Shown: positions 7,951 through 16,372, numbered from the stretch's first letter. The stretch is DNA of 64,000 bases from CAWFMO01 sp963817065 (GCA_963817065.1 CAWFMO010000001.1:1674001-1738000); one strand, 5' to 3'. The notes: generated from the sequence alone by a model not told the origin. Translations and numbers: made by a program.

Positions 7951-8472
7951 CTAGCGGCGCAGGGGCTCGACGGCGCGCTCGGCTTCGGTGTTCAGCGCTT
8001 CGCGGGCGAGGCGCTCGCTGCGCTCCTCTTCGGCCGCGGCGGTGGCGTCGGCGAGCAGTTCCTCGATCGTGACGCCGGAGTCCTCGCGGGCCTCGGCCTC
8101 GGCGAGTCGGCGGCGGGTGGCCTGGACCTCGCGGACCTCCTGGGCGAGCGGTGTGCCGGAGAGCTCGACGCCGGTCAGGCTGCGCTCGAGGTAGCCGCGC
8201 AGGGCGCGGACCTCGCGGGCGCGGGCGCGGCGCGGCTTCTTCGGATTCGCGTGCGTGTACTGGTCCCAGGCGCGGGCGAAGGTGCCGAAGCTGGTCCGCT
8301 CCCCGTGCCGGTGCGCGGCGAGCATCGGGCAGATGCCGCCGGTCGAGTTGTCGACGTAGGCGCCGACGATGATCTCGTTGGCGTCGATGCCGCGCAGCAT
8401 CGCTTCGCGGACGGGGCGGGGCATCGCTTCGACCGCTGTGCGGAGTCGCTGGGCTGAGCTGCGTCGCTTCAC
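7951..8472 (-). CDS. Conserved-looking protein of unknown function
   Basis: 173 residues, rich in Arg, Ala and Glu. I do not recognise the family with certainty. The core NEIIVGAYVDNSTGGICPML, then HRHGERTSFGTFARAWDQYT, looks globular and constrained. After it come a basic patch (NPKKPRRARAREVRALRGYL) and a long charged helix to the C-terminus. There is no signal peptide or membrane segment. GTG 8472 is chosen because the core starts soon after and the divergent glycosyltransferase begins at 8505; the frame is open further upstream. It lies 25 bases downstream of nothing obvious and just upstream of the family 2 glycosyltransferase on the same strand. Confidence 0.6.
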   Translation of the reverse strand: MKRRSSAQRLRTAVEAMPRPVREAMLRGIDANEIIVGAYVDNSTGGICPMLAAHRHGERTSFGTFARAWDQYTHANPKKPRRARAREVRALRGYLERSLTGVELSGTPLAQEVREVQATRRRLAEAEAREDSGVTIEELLADATAAAEEERSERLAREALNTEAERAVEPLRR

Positions 8473-8504
8473 GGAAGAATGGATAGCAGCGTGAGGCGGA
8501 ATTG

Positions 8505-9719
8505 ATGGGACAGCGGTTGCGAGGCGACCGGTTACGGGTGCTGGTCGCCGCGTTCGGCGACCCCGGCCACGCGTTCCCGGCGTTCGCGCTCGCCCGGGCG
8601 CTGAAGGCACGGGGGCACGAGGTGCTGGTCGAGAGCTGGGAGCAGTGGCGAAAGCCGGTGACCGAGCAGCTCGGGATCGAGTTCGTCGCCGCGCAGGAGT
8701 ACACGGTCTACCCCCCGCCCGGAGCCGATACGCCCGAGGGGCGGACGGCGGCCGACGCGGCAGCGGCGCTCGCCGAGCTGATGCGTGAGTTCAAGCCAGA
8801 TGTGGCGGTCAGCGACGTGCTGACGGTCGCGCCGATGCTCGCGGCCGAGGTCGCCGGGGTGCCGCGCGCGACGCTGGTGCCGCACGTCTATCCGGTCCAG
8901 GAGCCGGGGCTGCCGCTGTTCACGATCGGAGCGATGCCGCCGCGGACGCCGATCGGGCGGCTCGCGTGGCGGCTGCCGCTGCCGCTGGTCGGGATCGGGT
9001 TGCGCAAAGGGTTGGTCGAGCTCAACAAGACGCGCGAGCGGCTGGGGCTCGGGCCGGTCGACGTGCTCGACGCCGGGACGAGCGCCGGGGTGTCGCTGGT
9101 CGCGACCTACCCGCAGCTCGAGTACCCGCGGCGCTGGCCGCTGACGACGGAGATCACGGGGCCGATGTTCTTCGAGCTGCCGTGGGAGGAGATCGAGGTG
9201 CCGCGGGGGCCCGAGCCGCTGGTGCTCGTCGCGCCCTCGACCGCGCAGGACCCGAAGTGCGAGATGCTGCGTGCGGCGCTCGACGGGCTCGCGGGCGAGC
9301 CGCTGCGGGTCGTCGCGACGACCAACAAGCACCGTCCGGTCGAGCCGCTCGACGTCCCGGAGAACGCGGTGCTCGAGCCGTGGTTGAGCTACTCCCAGCT
9401 GATGCCGCTCGCCGACCTCGTGATCACGCACGGCGGCCACGGGACGGTGGCGCGGGCGCTCGACGCCGGGGCGCCGGTCCTCTGCTGCCCCGCGGTCGGC
9501 GACATGGCCGAGAACGGCGCGCGCGTCCAGTGGGCCGGCGCCGGGCTCTCGGTCCCGCGGCGGCTGCTCTCGCCGGGTTCGGTGCGCACGACGGTGCGGC
9601 GGATCCTCGGCGACCCGAGCTACGGCGAGCGGGCGAAGGAGATCGCGGCCTGGAGCGCGGAGAACGACGGGTCGGTGCGGGGAGCGGAGGCGGTCGAGCG
9701 ATTCGCCGCCTCGCAGTGA
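8505..9719 (+). CDS. UDP-glycosyltransferase-like protein (GT1/MGT type)
   Basis: 404 residues with the GT-B layout of macrolide and UDP-glucuronosyl transferases. The N-terminal Rossmann domain has AAFGDPGHAFPAFALARAL and the C-terminal donor-binding motif is ITHGGHGTVARALDAGAPVL (HGG and the downstream acidic position). It probably glycosylates a small hydrophobic molecule or lipid in the cytoplasm. ATG 8505 follows GAGGCGGA; the TTG three bases earlier is in the same frame. It diverges from the unknown 173-residue protein and is followed at once by tRNA-Asn on the other strand. Confidence 0.82.
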   Translation: MGQRLRGDRLRVLVAAFGDPGHAFPAFALARALKARGHEVLVESWEQWRKPVTEQLGIEFVAAQEYTVYPPPGADTPEGRTAADAAAALAELMREFKPDVAVSDVLTVAPMLAAEVAGVPRATLVPHVYPVQEPGLPLFTIGAMPPRTPIGRLAWRLPLPLVGIGLRKGLVELNKTRERLGLGPVDVLDAGTSAGVSLVATYPQLEYPRRWPLTTEITGPMFFELPWEEIEVPRGPEPLVLVAPSTAQDPKCEMLRAALDGLAGEPLRVVATTNKHRPVEPLDVPENAVLEPWLSYSQLMPLADLVITHGGHGTVARALDAGAPVLCCPAVGDMAENGARVQWAGAGLSVPRRLLSPGSVRTTVRRILGDPSYGERAKEIAAWSAENDGSVRGAEAVERFAASQ

Positions 9720-9723
9720 AGAG

Positions 9724-9799
9724 CTCCGGGGGCTGGGGATCGAACCCACAACCTCTCGATTAACAGTCGAGCGCTCTGGCCTAGTTGAGCTACCCCGGA
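9724..9799 (-). tRNA. tRNA-Asn (anticodon GTT) with an extra base in the T-stem
   Basis: Reading the minus strand, acceptor TCCGGGG pairs with CCCCGGA, the D stem GCTC pairs with GAGC, and the anticodon stem CTCGA/TCGAG holds the loop CTGTTAA, giving anticodon GTT for asparagine. The T arm reads GTGGG-TTCGATC-CCCAGC: one extra G (base 9733) interrupts the stem, which would otherwise be a perfect GTGGG/CCCAC. CCA is not encoded. Upstream, CATAAC lies 4 bases before the mature 5' end as a likely -10. The extra G may be a real bulge or a sequencing insertion. Confidence 0.88.
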
Positions 9800-9865
9800 T
9801 CGCGTTATGCTGAACTGTGCGACGTATCGAAATTCGACCGCGTCCAACTTTACTGACAGCGGAAC

Positions 9866-10550
9866 TCAACGGCATCTCGTGAATCCAGCCTCAACCTCCG
9901 CATGGCAGTTCCCACAGAGGAGAACACATTTGCTCGGCCTCTACCTCCGCTTCCGCGAACGAACGCGTAACGCCGTGGCGGCTGAGATCGAAGGATTTCG
10001 CTTCGGGCGGCGAGATGGTGAAATTGCAGCGCGCCGACATGCCGGTCGTAGCCACAGAGCTCGCACGTCCACCGGCCCTCTCGACCAGACGCATCTTGAC
10101 CCGCCGTCGCCATTTCGAGACCACGGCCTTCTGATCGGCACTTCGCGCATAGGAACCCGCCGTCAGGTCGCTTGAAAAACCATTCCTCGCCGTGCTTCGG
10201 GCAGTCGAACCGAAGCTGGCGAAGGGATGGGTCCGTGCTGGAGATGCGCAGGCTCTTCATTCGCCTGGTTTCCAGGCCGAGCTTCCTAACCCAGTGCCTC
10301 ACGGTCGAGTAGGCGACACCGAGCTCCCTTGCCGCACCGTGCAGAGAGGCGCCATCCTGCAATCAACTTGGTCAGCCGATCGGGGTCGACCTTGCGGTTG
10401 CGGGGCATGAACGTCATGTCCGAACGGCCGTGAGCTCGTACTTCTTCAACCAGTAGCTGACGGTTGATGGATGGCTTGTTGACCAGCGCGCCGATCTGAT
10501 CCAGCGACAGTCCCTGGCTTAGATAGCTCTCCAGGAATCTGACGGTCCAT
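9866..10550 (-). pseudogene. Frame-broken HTH-HNH endonuclease gene
   Basis: Joining segments from all three minus frames restores one protein of about 228 residues. It has two HTH-like repeats (FLESYLSQGLSLDQIGALV, TVSYWLKKYEL, then DGASLHGAARELGVAYSTVR, HWVRKLGLETRR), a zinc-ribbon-like part (FDCPKHGEE, FLCAKCRSEGRG) and an HNH end (WTCELCGYDRHVGALQFHHL, SPPEAKSFDLSRHGVTRSF, KCVLLCGNCHAEVEAGFT, TGA 9866-9868). Breaks lie near 10538, 10466, 10421, 10412, 10357, 10012 and 9932; each is repaired by removing one base, and the total length (3n+1) fits seven insertions. Such small HTH-HNH genes are scattered, mobile-looking elements in actinobacteria. The start at ATG 10550 and the first break are the least certain parts. 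Confidence 0.72.
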
Positions 10551-10579
10551 GAGTCAATTGTCCGCTTCCGACCGGACGG

Positions 10580-10601
10580 AAAAAGCGAACGTGTGTTCGC
10601 T
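10580..10601 (-). terminator. Intrinsic terminator after dnaG
   Basis: On the minus strand AGCGAAC-acac-GTTCGCT forms a perfect 7-bp hairpin followed directly by five T. It starts 4 bases after the dnaG stop codon, so it ends the dgt-dnaG transcript and separates it from the HNH relic. Confidence 0.8.
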
Positions 10602-10605
10602 CTGG

Positions 10606-12384
10606 CTACCCGACCTGCTCGGCCCCGGCGATCCGCCCGACGAGCGCCGAGCGCTCACGGCCGAGCGCGTCGACGGCGTCGTAGTCGCCCTGCTCCCGGG
10701 CCGCGGCGATTCGGTCTTCGAGCGCGCGCTGCTCGAGTAGCAGGAAGTTGAGCTCCATCGCGGCCTCGGAGGCCGGTTCGCGCTCGGCGCTCATCACGAG
10801 CTGGGTGACGAGCGAGACCAGCTCCTCGTCCTCGCGCGGCAACCCCGCCATCGGGTCGTCGAGGTGGCCCTTGAGCCATTCGGCGACCCTGCCGGCGAGC
10901 GGCGAGGAGAGGTGGCTCTCGCCGAGGCGCTCGACGTAGGCGCGACCGTGCGAGGGCTCAGCGATGCACATCTGGAGCAGCTTGCGCTCGCGCAGCTCGC
11001 GCGGGCTGAGCCGAATCTCCGCCACCGGCGCGGCGGCCCGCTCGGGTTCACCGTCGCCGGACCTGGGTGCGTCGGCCGCGGCATCGGGGATCTTCGAGGA
11101 CTCGATCCGCCGCACCACCAGCCCGGGCTCGGCGTCGAGCCTCGACTCGACCTTGCGCACGAGCTCGTCGCGGCCGACCGTCTCCCCCATCGCCTTGAGC
11201 ACCGGGGCAACCTCGGTCAAGGTGCGGTCGCGCGCGGACGGCGAGCTGAGGTCGGCGCGCTGGAGCGCGAGCTCGACCTGGAAGGCCGGCAGATCGAGCG
11301 CGCCCGTGACCAGCTCCCGGAAGCGCTCCGCCTCGCCCGCCTGGAGCATGTCGGCGGGGTCGGCGTCGGCCGGCATCTCGGCGACCTTCAAGACCATCTC
11401 GCGCCCGGCGGCGACCTCCTGGGCGCGGATCATCGCGTTCTGGCCCGCCTTGTCGGCGTCCATCGCCAGCACGACGACCTCGCAGAGCCCCGAGAGCTGC
11501 CCAAGCTGGTCCGGCGTGATCGCGGTCCCCATCACCGCCACCGCCTCGGTGATCCCCGCCTGGTGAAGCGCGATCACGTCGGTGTAGCCCTCGACCACGA
11601 CCGCCCGCCCCGCCTTCGCGATCGCCGGCCGCGCGCGGTCGAGCCCGTAGAGGACCTTGCTCTTGTGGAACAGCTCGCCCTCGGGCGAGTTCAGGTACTT
11701 CGGCTTCGCGTCCGGCGACAGCGCCCGGCCGCCGAACCCCAGCGCCCGCCCGCGCGCGTCGCGGATCGTGAACATGATCCGGGCCCGGAACCTGTCGTAG
11801 GGCCCGCGCTTGCTCTTGACCAGCAGCCCCGCCGCGAGCAGCTCCTCGGGCGAGTACCCGGCCCGCTGGCCGCGGACGAGCACGGTGTCGTAGGGGCTCG
11901 GCGCGAAGCCGACCCCGAAGTCGGCGAGCGCCGACTCGCTCAACCCGCGCTCGGCAAGGTACTCGCGCGCCCGCCCCGCCTTCGGCGCCTCGGCGAGGAA
12001 GCTGGCGTAGAAAGCCGCGGTGCGCTCGAGCAGCTCCCCGAGTCGCGCCCGGCGCCGCCTCGCCGCCTCGGCCCGCGGGTCCTCGGCCTCGCGCTCGACC
12101 TCGACCCCATAGCGCTCGCCGAGCGTCTCGACCGCCTCGGGAAAGCTGAGCCCGTCCTTCTCCTGGACGAAGCGGAACACGTCGCCCCCCGCCTCGCAGC
12201 CGAAGCAGTAGTAGAGCTTCTCCTGGGGGTCGACCGAGAATGACGGCGTGCGCTCGTCGTGGAACGGGCACAGCCCTGTGAACCGCACGCCCGCCCGGCG
12301 CAGATCCGTATGCGCCGAGACGATCTCGACGATGTCCGCCGCCGCCTTGACCTTCTCCACGGTGTCGGAGGAGAACTTGCTCAC
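10606..12384 (-). CDS. dnaG: DNA primase
   Basis: 592 residues, full length. The CHC2 zinc finger is at Cys39, His42, Cys60 and Cys63 (LCPFHDERTPSF, YYCFGC); the Toprim core has Glu265 (VVEGYTD) and the Asp pair at about 309 and 311 (AMDADKAGQ); a helical C-terminal helicase-binding region follows. It makes RNA primers for lagging-strand replication. GTG 12384 overlaps the dgt stop as GTGA and is preceded by GGAGGAAAG, so both genes are co-translated; an intrinsic terminator follows directly. Primase next to a dGTPase-like gene is a common actinobacterial arrangement. Confidence 0.96.
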   Translation of the reverse strand: MSKFSSDTVEKVKAAADIVEIVSAHTDLRRAGVRFTGLCPFHDERTPSFSVDPQEKLYYCFGCEAGGDVFRFVQEKDGLSFPEAVETLGERYGVEVEREAEDPRAEAARRRRARLGELLERTAAFYASFLAEAPKAGRAREYLAERGLSESALADFGVGFAPSPYDTVLVRGQRAGYSPEELLAAGLLVKSKRGPYDRFRARIMFTIRDARGRALGFGGRALSPDAKPKYLNSPEGELFHKSKVLYGLDRARPAIAKAGRAVVVEGYTDVIALHQAGITEAVAVMGTAITPDQLGQLSGLCEVVVLAMDADKAGQNAMIRAQEVAAGREMVLKVAEMPADADPADMLQAGEAERFRELVTGALDLPAFQVELALQRADLSSPSARDRTLTEVAPVLKAMGETVGRDELVRKVESRLDAEPGLVVRRIESSKIPDAAADAPRSGDGEPERAAAPVAEIRLSPRELRERKLLQMCIAEPSHGRAYVERLGESHLSSPLAGRVAEWLKGHLDDPMAGLPREDEELVSLVTQLVMSAEREPASEAAMELNFLLLEQRALEDRIAAAREQGDYDAVDALGRERSALVGRIAGAEQVG

Positions 12385-13409
12385 AAGCGGCTTTCCTCCG
12401 GCAAAGCGAGCTGCTTGAAGCGCGCGATGCAGTAGCGGTCGGTCATCCCCGCGAGGTAGTCGGTCACCTTCTGGACCGGCTCGGCCCCGGGCTCGCTCTC
12501 GGGCACCGTCTCCGGGTGCGCGAGGTAGTGCTCGAACAGCCCGCGCAGCGTCCGCCGCACGCGCTCGTGCTCGCCGCGCGCCTCGGGGCCGAGGTAGACG
12601 CGGTCGAACATGAACTTGCGCAGCCGCAGCATCGCCCCGCCGACCTCATCGCTCTGGACGATGTCCCCGGCCTCGCGCGAGCGCGCGACCATGTCCTCGA
12701 CCAGGGTGTCGATCCGCTGCGAGCCAGTCGGCCCGAGAAGCTCGATCTCGGCCGAGGGCAGGTCCGCCTCGGCGAGGATCCCCGCCCGCACCGCGTCGTC
12801 GATGTCGTGGTTTATGTAGGCGACCCGGTCGACGATCCGCACCACCCTGCCCTCGAGGCTCGCCGGCTTCGTCGGCCCGGTGTGATTGAGGATCCCGTCG
12901 CGGACCTGCTCGGTCAGGTTGAGCCCCGCCCCCTCGCGCTCGAGCACCTCGACGACCCGCAGCGACTGCTCGTTGTGGCGGAAGCCGCGGCCGTGCTCGG
13001 CGAGCGCCGCGTCGAGGACCTCCTCGCCGATGTGGCCGAAGGGCGGGTGTCCGAGGTCGTGGCCGAGCCCGATGGCCTCGGTCAGGTCCTCGTTCAGCCC
13101 CAGTGCCCGCGCCACCGTGCGCGAGATCCCGCAGGCCTCGAGCGTGTGCGTGAGCCGCGTCCGGTAGTGATCGCCCTCGGGGGCGATGAAGACCTGGGTC
13201 TTGTGCTTGAGGCGGCGAAACGCCTTCGAGTGGACGATCCGGTCCCTGTCGCGCTGGAACGGCGTCCGCACCACGCTGTCGGGCTCCTCGACCCCCCGGT
13301 TGGCGGGGTAGGACGGCACCCCCCGCTCCCAGAGGAACTGCCGCTCCCAGGAGCGGACCCGCTCTTCGAGCGAGGCGGTCGGGGTGGGTTGTCGGGTACT
13401 GGCCTCCAT
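12381..13409 (-). CDS. dgt: dGTPase-like HD-domain triphosphohydrolase
   Basis: 342 residues of the HD superfamily. The metal site is visible as RLTHTLE, GLGHDLGHPPFGHIGEE (HD pair) and IVDRVAYINHDIDD (final Asp). The family hydrolyses dNTPs to the nucleoside and triphosphate, balancing nucleotide pools. ATG 13409 precedes the family N-terminus (a variable lead, then FLWERGVPSYPANRGVEEPD). Frame continues 29 codons upstream, but that overlaps the divergent SDR promoter. It is co-translated with dnaG (GTGA overlap). The actinobacterial members are often annotated only as dgt-like, and substrate choice is uncertain. Confidence 0.9.
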   Translation of the reverse strand: MEASTRQPTPTASLEERVRSWERQFLWERGVPSYPANRGVEEPDSVVRTPFQRDRDRIVHSKAFRRLKHKTQVFIAPEGDHYRTRLTHTLEACGISRTVARALGLNEDLTEAIGLGHDLGHPPFGHIGEEVLDAALAEHGRGFRHNEQSLRVVEVLEREGAGLNLTEQVRDGILNHTGPTKPASLEGRVVRIVDRVAYINHDIDDAVRAGILAEADLPSAEIELLGPTGSQRIDTLVEDMVARSREAGDIVQSDEVGGAMLRLRKFMFDRVYLGPEARGEHERVRRTLRGLFEHYLAHPETVPESEPGAEPVQKVTDYLAGMTDRYCIARFKQLALPEESRL

Positions 13410-13438
13410 CGTGCCGTTACAGCTTCCTCGCTTCGATC

Positions 13439-13445
13439 CTAATAG
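13439..13445. promoter_or_regulatory. Overlapping divergent -10 elements of dgt and the SDR gene
   Basis: The palindrome CCTAATAGG supplies TAATAG on the plus strand (13440-13445, 10 bases before GTG 13456) and TATTAG on the minus strand (13444-13439, about 29 bases before ATG 13409). GTTACA lies 18 bases upstream of the plus element. Polymerase could probably occupy only one direction at a time. Confidence 0.35.
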
Positions 13446-13455
13446 GGTCCGCGGC

Positions 13456-14223
13456 GTGCCCGAAACAGCGCTGATTACGGGAGCTTCGTCGGGCATCGGC
13501 GAGCAATTCGCGCGCCAGCTCGCCGAACGAGGTTACGAGCTGGTCCTCGTCGCCCGCCGGAAGGACCGCCTCGAGGCCCTCGCCGAGCAGCTCGACACCG
13601 AGGCCCACGTCGTCGAGTGCGACCTCGCCGACGACGCCGCCTCGCTCGAGAAGAAGGTCTCGAAGCTCGGCGTCGACGTCGACCTGCTGGTCAACAACGC
13701 AGGATTCGGAACCCGCGGGCGCTTCTGGGAGACCCCCGAGGACCGCGAGGCCGAGATCGTGCGCGTCAACTGCGAGGCGGTCGTGACCCTCACCCGCGCC
13801 TTCCTCCCGGCGATGGTCGAGCGCGGCTCCGGCGGCGTGATCGTCGTCGCCTCCTCGGCCGGCAAGCAGCCGCTGCCCTACGAGGCCGTCTACTCGGCGA
13901 GCAAGGCGTTCGCTCTCCACTTCACCGAGGCGCTGCACATGGAGCTCAAGGGCACGGGCGTCAAGGCGCTCGCGATCAACCCGGGCCCGGTCCCGACCGA
14001 GTGGCAGGCCGTCGCCGGACTCGAGGGCGGGGTGCCGCCGAAGAACATCCCCGGGCACATCGACTCCGCCCAGGTCGTATCCGAAGGATTGCGCGCCTAC
14101 GACCGCGGCCGCCGCTCGATGGTCCCGGGCCGCACGATCCGCATGTTCATGCGCGCCTCGTCGCTCGGCCCGCGCGCGATGGCGCTGCGGGTCTCGGAGC
14201 GGATGTACCGCCCGAAGTCCTAG
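13456..14223 (+). CDS. Short-chain dehydrogenase/reductase
   Basis: A 255-residue SDR of the DltE/YqjQ-like type: TGASSGIGEQFARQLA at the N-terminus, ARRKDRLEALA (suggests NADP), CDLADD, NNAG, catalytic Ser in VASSAGKQ and the YSASK motif; the C-terminal PGRTIRMFMRASSLGPR helix is typical of the group. The substrate is unknown. GTG 13456 is chosen because the nucleotide-binding motif follows after six residues and a -10 lies just upstream. It diverges from dgt and shares the stop palindrome CTAG (14220-14223) with the SnoaL-like gene on the other strand. Confidence 0.85.
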   Translation: MPETALITGASSGIGEQFARQLAERGYELVLVARRKDRLEALAEQLDTEAHVVECDLADDAASLEKKVSKLGVDVDLLVNNAGFGTRGRFWETPEDREAEIVRVNCEAVVTLTRAFLPAMVERGSGGVIVVASSAGKQPLPYEAVYSASKAFALHFTEALHMELKGTGVKALAINPGPVPTEWQAVAGLEGGVPPKNIPGHIDSAQVVSEGLRAYDRGRRSMVPGRTIRMFMRASSLGPRAMALRVSERMYRPKS

Positions 14224-14624
14224 GGCGCAAGCTCGGCGGCTTCGAGCCGTTCTGTCTGTCCCAGAACGCCTGCCAGCGCCAGATCTTGCCGTCACGCAGT
14301 GTGAAGATCGCGGCGAACGCGAGCCTCGAGCTCGATGCCGTCCCGACCCTTGAATCGCTCGACGCTGACCAGAAGAACCCGATCGGCATCCAGGGCTCTC
14401 AGCTCCAGAAGCTCGGACTTGTGCTCCTCCCAGGCGCGATCGAACTCCCCGGCAAGCTTTCGCACTTCGTCACGGCCTCGGGCCACCCTCGGAGCCGGTT
14501 GCTCAGGGGGCTCGTGGAACTCAACGTCATCGGTCAGCAGGTCGCTCGCGCCAACCCCGTCAAAACCGACCTCGTTGAACTCTTCGACGGCGCGGCGAAC
14601 GGTCTCGACGTTTTTCTCCGGCAT
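14220..14624 (-). pseudogene. Frame-broken SnoaL/NTF2-like protein gene
   Basis: ATG 14624 opens an NTF2-like fold: VETVRRAVEEFNEVGFDGVG, DVEFHEPPEQPAPRVARGRD, EFDRAWEEHKSELLELRAL, VLLVSVERFKGRDGIELEAR. The frame is then lost at about 14312; FAAIFTLRDGKIWRWQAFWD continues in a second frame, and RLEAAELAP with TAG 14222-14220 in a third after a break near 14247. A total of exactly 135 codons fits one insertion plus one deletion. SnoaL-like proteins bind or isomerise small molecules; here the conserved last strand (RDGKIWRWQ) would be missing from the product unless recoding occurs. It could also be sequence error. Confidence 0.65.
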
Positions 14625-14657
14625 CGCAATGCAGTATCGCGATCAGGGCTGACGAGG

Positions 14658-15380
14658 CTAGGCGGCGGCCCGGAGATGAACGTGCGCGTGGTGCTCGAGG
14701 GTCTCGGTCAGCGCTCGCTCGGCCTGACGCAGGGCCTGCTCGCCGGCGGCCGGGACGTCTGAGAGCGGGTTGCCGAGCGCCCCGACGAGGAAGCCGTGCG
14801 CCTCGGCCGAGAGCCGGAAGCCCTCGCCCTCGCAGCTCGAGCAGACGACGCCGCCGGCCGCTCCCGAGAACGCGCTCAGGTGGTCGGTCTCGCCGCAGCG
14901 CGCGCAACCCGCGAGCTCGGGCGCGAACCCCGCCGCGAGCGCCAGCTTGGCGCGAAAGGCGAGCGCGCCGCGCGGCTCGGCGGCCGCCGCGCCCTCGGGC
15001 CCGTCGAGCAGGTCGAGATAGGTGCAGAGCAGGTTGTAGGCGGCGCGGTTCGGCTCCTCGCCGTCGAGCAGCCGCAGGATCGCGTCGCAGGCCCGAGCCG
15101 CCGCGCCGAGCCGCGCGCCGTCGGCTCGCAGCGCCCCGTAGCCGTCGACCGTCGAGGCGCCGGTCACGGTCTTGAGCTCGCCGCGGCCCTCGTGCAGCAT
15201 CAGGTCGAGGCGGAAGAACGGCTCCAGCCTGCCCCCGAAGCGCGAGGTCGGACGCCGCGAGCCCTTGGCGATCGCGCCGAGCCGTCCGCGCGCCGCGGTG
15301 TAGAGGTGGACGATCCGGTCCGCTTCGCCGTAGCGAATCGAGCGCAGGACGACGCCCTCGGTCTTGAAGGTTCCGGGCAT
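14658..15380 (-). CDS. recO: DNA repair protein RecO
   Basis: 240 residues. The N-terminal OB fold begins TFKTEGVVLRSIRYGEADRI and includes LYTAARGRLGAIAKGSRRPT; the helical C-terminal domain carries a zinc site with CARCGETD and VCSSCEGEG. RecO loads RecA onto SSB-coated DNA together with RecR. ATG 15380 matches the usual family start; an upstream ATG at 15428 has GGAGG too close to it and would add 16 unconserved residues. The SnoaL-like relic follows 34 bases downstream. Confidence 0.9.
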   Translation of the reverse strand: MPGTFKTEGVVLRSIRYGEADRIVHLYTAARGRLGAIAKGSRRPTSRFGGRLEPFFRLDLMLHEGRGELKTVTGASTVDGYGALRADGARLGAAARACDAILRLLDGEEPNRAAYNLLCTYLDLLDGPEGAAAAEPRGALAFRAKLALAAGFAPELAGCARCGETDHLSAFSGAAGGVVCSSCEGEGFRLSAEAHGFLVGALGNPLSDVPAAGEQALRQAERALTETLEHHAHVHLRAAA

Positions 15381-15454
15381 GGCATGAGCCTGAACCGCGC
15401 GGCGGACGGCTTCGCCATACAACGGCATGTCCTCCGCTTCGCGTCCGGGCGTGC

Positions 15455-16372
15455 CTATCCGACGGCGTCGCGAATCGCCGCCGCGACGGCGGTGGCGGCC
15501 GCGACGCCGACCTGCATCGCCCCGAACGGCCGCCCCTCGCCGCTCCCCGAAGAGACGCAGAACGCGACGTCGCCGTCGACCGGCGTGAACACCGGGTCGA
15601 TCGCTCGCGCCATCCCGGCGACCGCCATCCGGGCGACGATCGAGCACTCGCGCTTGCCGAGCGGCGCGTCGGTGATCACGCAGACGAGGGTCGAGTTGTC
15701 GGGCGGGTCGCCCGCCGGGCCGAGCTCGCGCATCTGGACCATCAGCTCGGCGCTGCGCGGCTGCTCGCCCTGTTCGGGCCGGATCCCGGCGAGGACCGAG
15801 CCGTCCTCGCCGATCACGTCGCCGGCCGCGTTGACGACCGCCAGCGCCGCGACCCGCTCCCCCGCCCCGGTCTCCGCGGCCGCGTATCCGACTCCGCCGA
15901 GCGAGGCGCGCTCGCGGCCGAGCAGCTTGCCGACCATCGCCCCGCTCCCAGCGCCGATCCGGCCGCGCTCGGGCACGCCCTCGGCGGCCGCCTCGCAGGC
16001 CGCGTAGCCCTGCTCGGGCCCGGGCCGCACGTCGGCCCTGCCGCTCGCGAGGTCGTAGACGACCGCGGCGGGGACGATCGGCACCAGCCCGCCCGGGGTC
16101 TCGTAGCCGAGTCCGTGCTCCTCGCACCAGCGCACGACGCCGTCCGCCGCCGCGAGCCCGTAGGCGCTGCCGCCGCTCAGCAGCACGGCGGTCGCGTGCT
16201 CGGCGTTCGCGAGCGGCCCGAGCGAATCGGTCTCGCGGGTCCCGGGGCCGCCGCCCTGGACGCAGACGCCGCCCCGGCTGCCGGGCGGGGCGAGGACCAC
16301 CGTGCATCCGGTCTCCGCCTCGGGATCGCTCCAGTGCCCGACCGCGAACCCGTCCGGCATCGGCGAGGTCAC
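15455..16372 (-). CDS. P1 (DmpA/S58) family peptidase
   Basis: 305 residues of the self-processing DmpA-like aminopeptidase fold. Typical features are VGHWSDPEAETGCTVVLAP at the N-terminus, LLSGGSAYGLAAADGV, GRIGAGSGAMVGKLLG and the predicted autocleavage site DNSTLVCVITDAPL, where the Ser or Thr would become the N-terminal nucleophile. Members cleave N-terminal residues of peptides or amides. GTG 16372 overlaps the mutM stop as GTGA with GGAAAG upstream; the ATG four codons later (16360) is the alternative. Probably co-translated with mutM. Confidence 0.85.
   Translation of the reverse strand: MTSPMPDGFAVGHWSDPEAETGCTVVLAPPGSRGGVCVQGGGPGTRETDSLGPLANAEHATAVLLSGGSAYGLAAADGVVRWCEEHGLGYETPGGLVPIVPAAVVYDLASGRADVRPGPEQGYAACEAAAEGVPERGRIGAGSGAMVGKLLGRERASLGGVGYAAAETGAGERVAALAVVNAAGDVIGEDGSVLAGIRPEQGEQPRSAELMVQMRELGPAGDPPDNSTLVCVITDAPLGKRECSIVARMAVAGMARAIDPVFTPVDGDVAFCVSSGSGEGRPFGAMQVGVAAATAVAAAIRDAVG

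Noticed and set aside
9724..10601. tRNA-associated integrative element
   Set aside because: No integrase and no direct repeat of the tRNA 3' end were seen; only a small HNH relic lies beside the tRNA.
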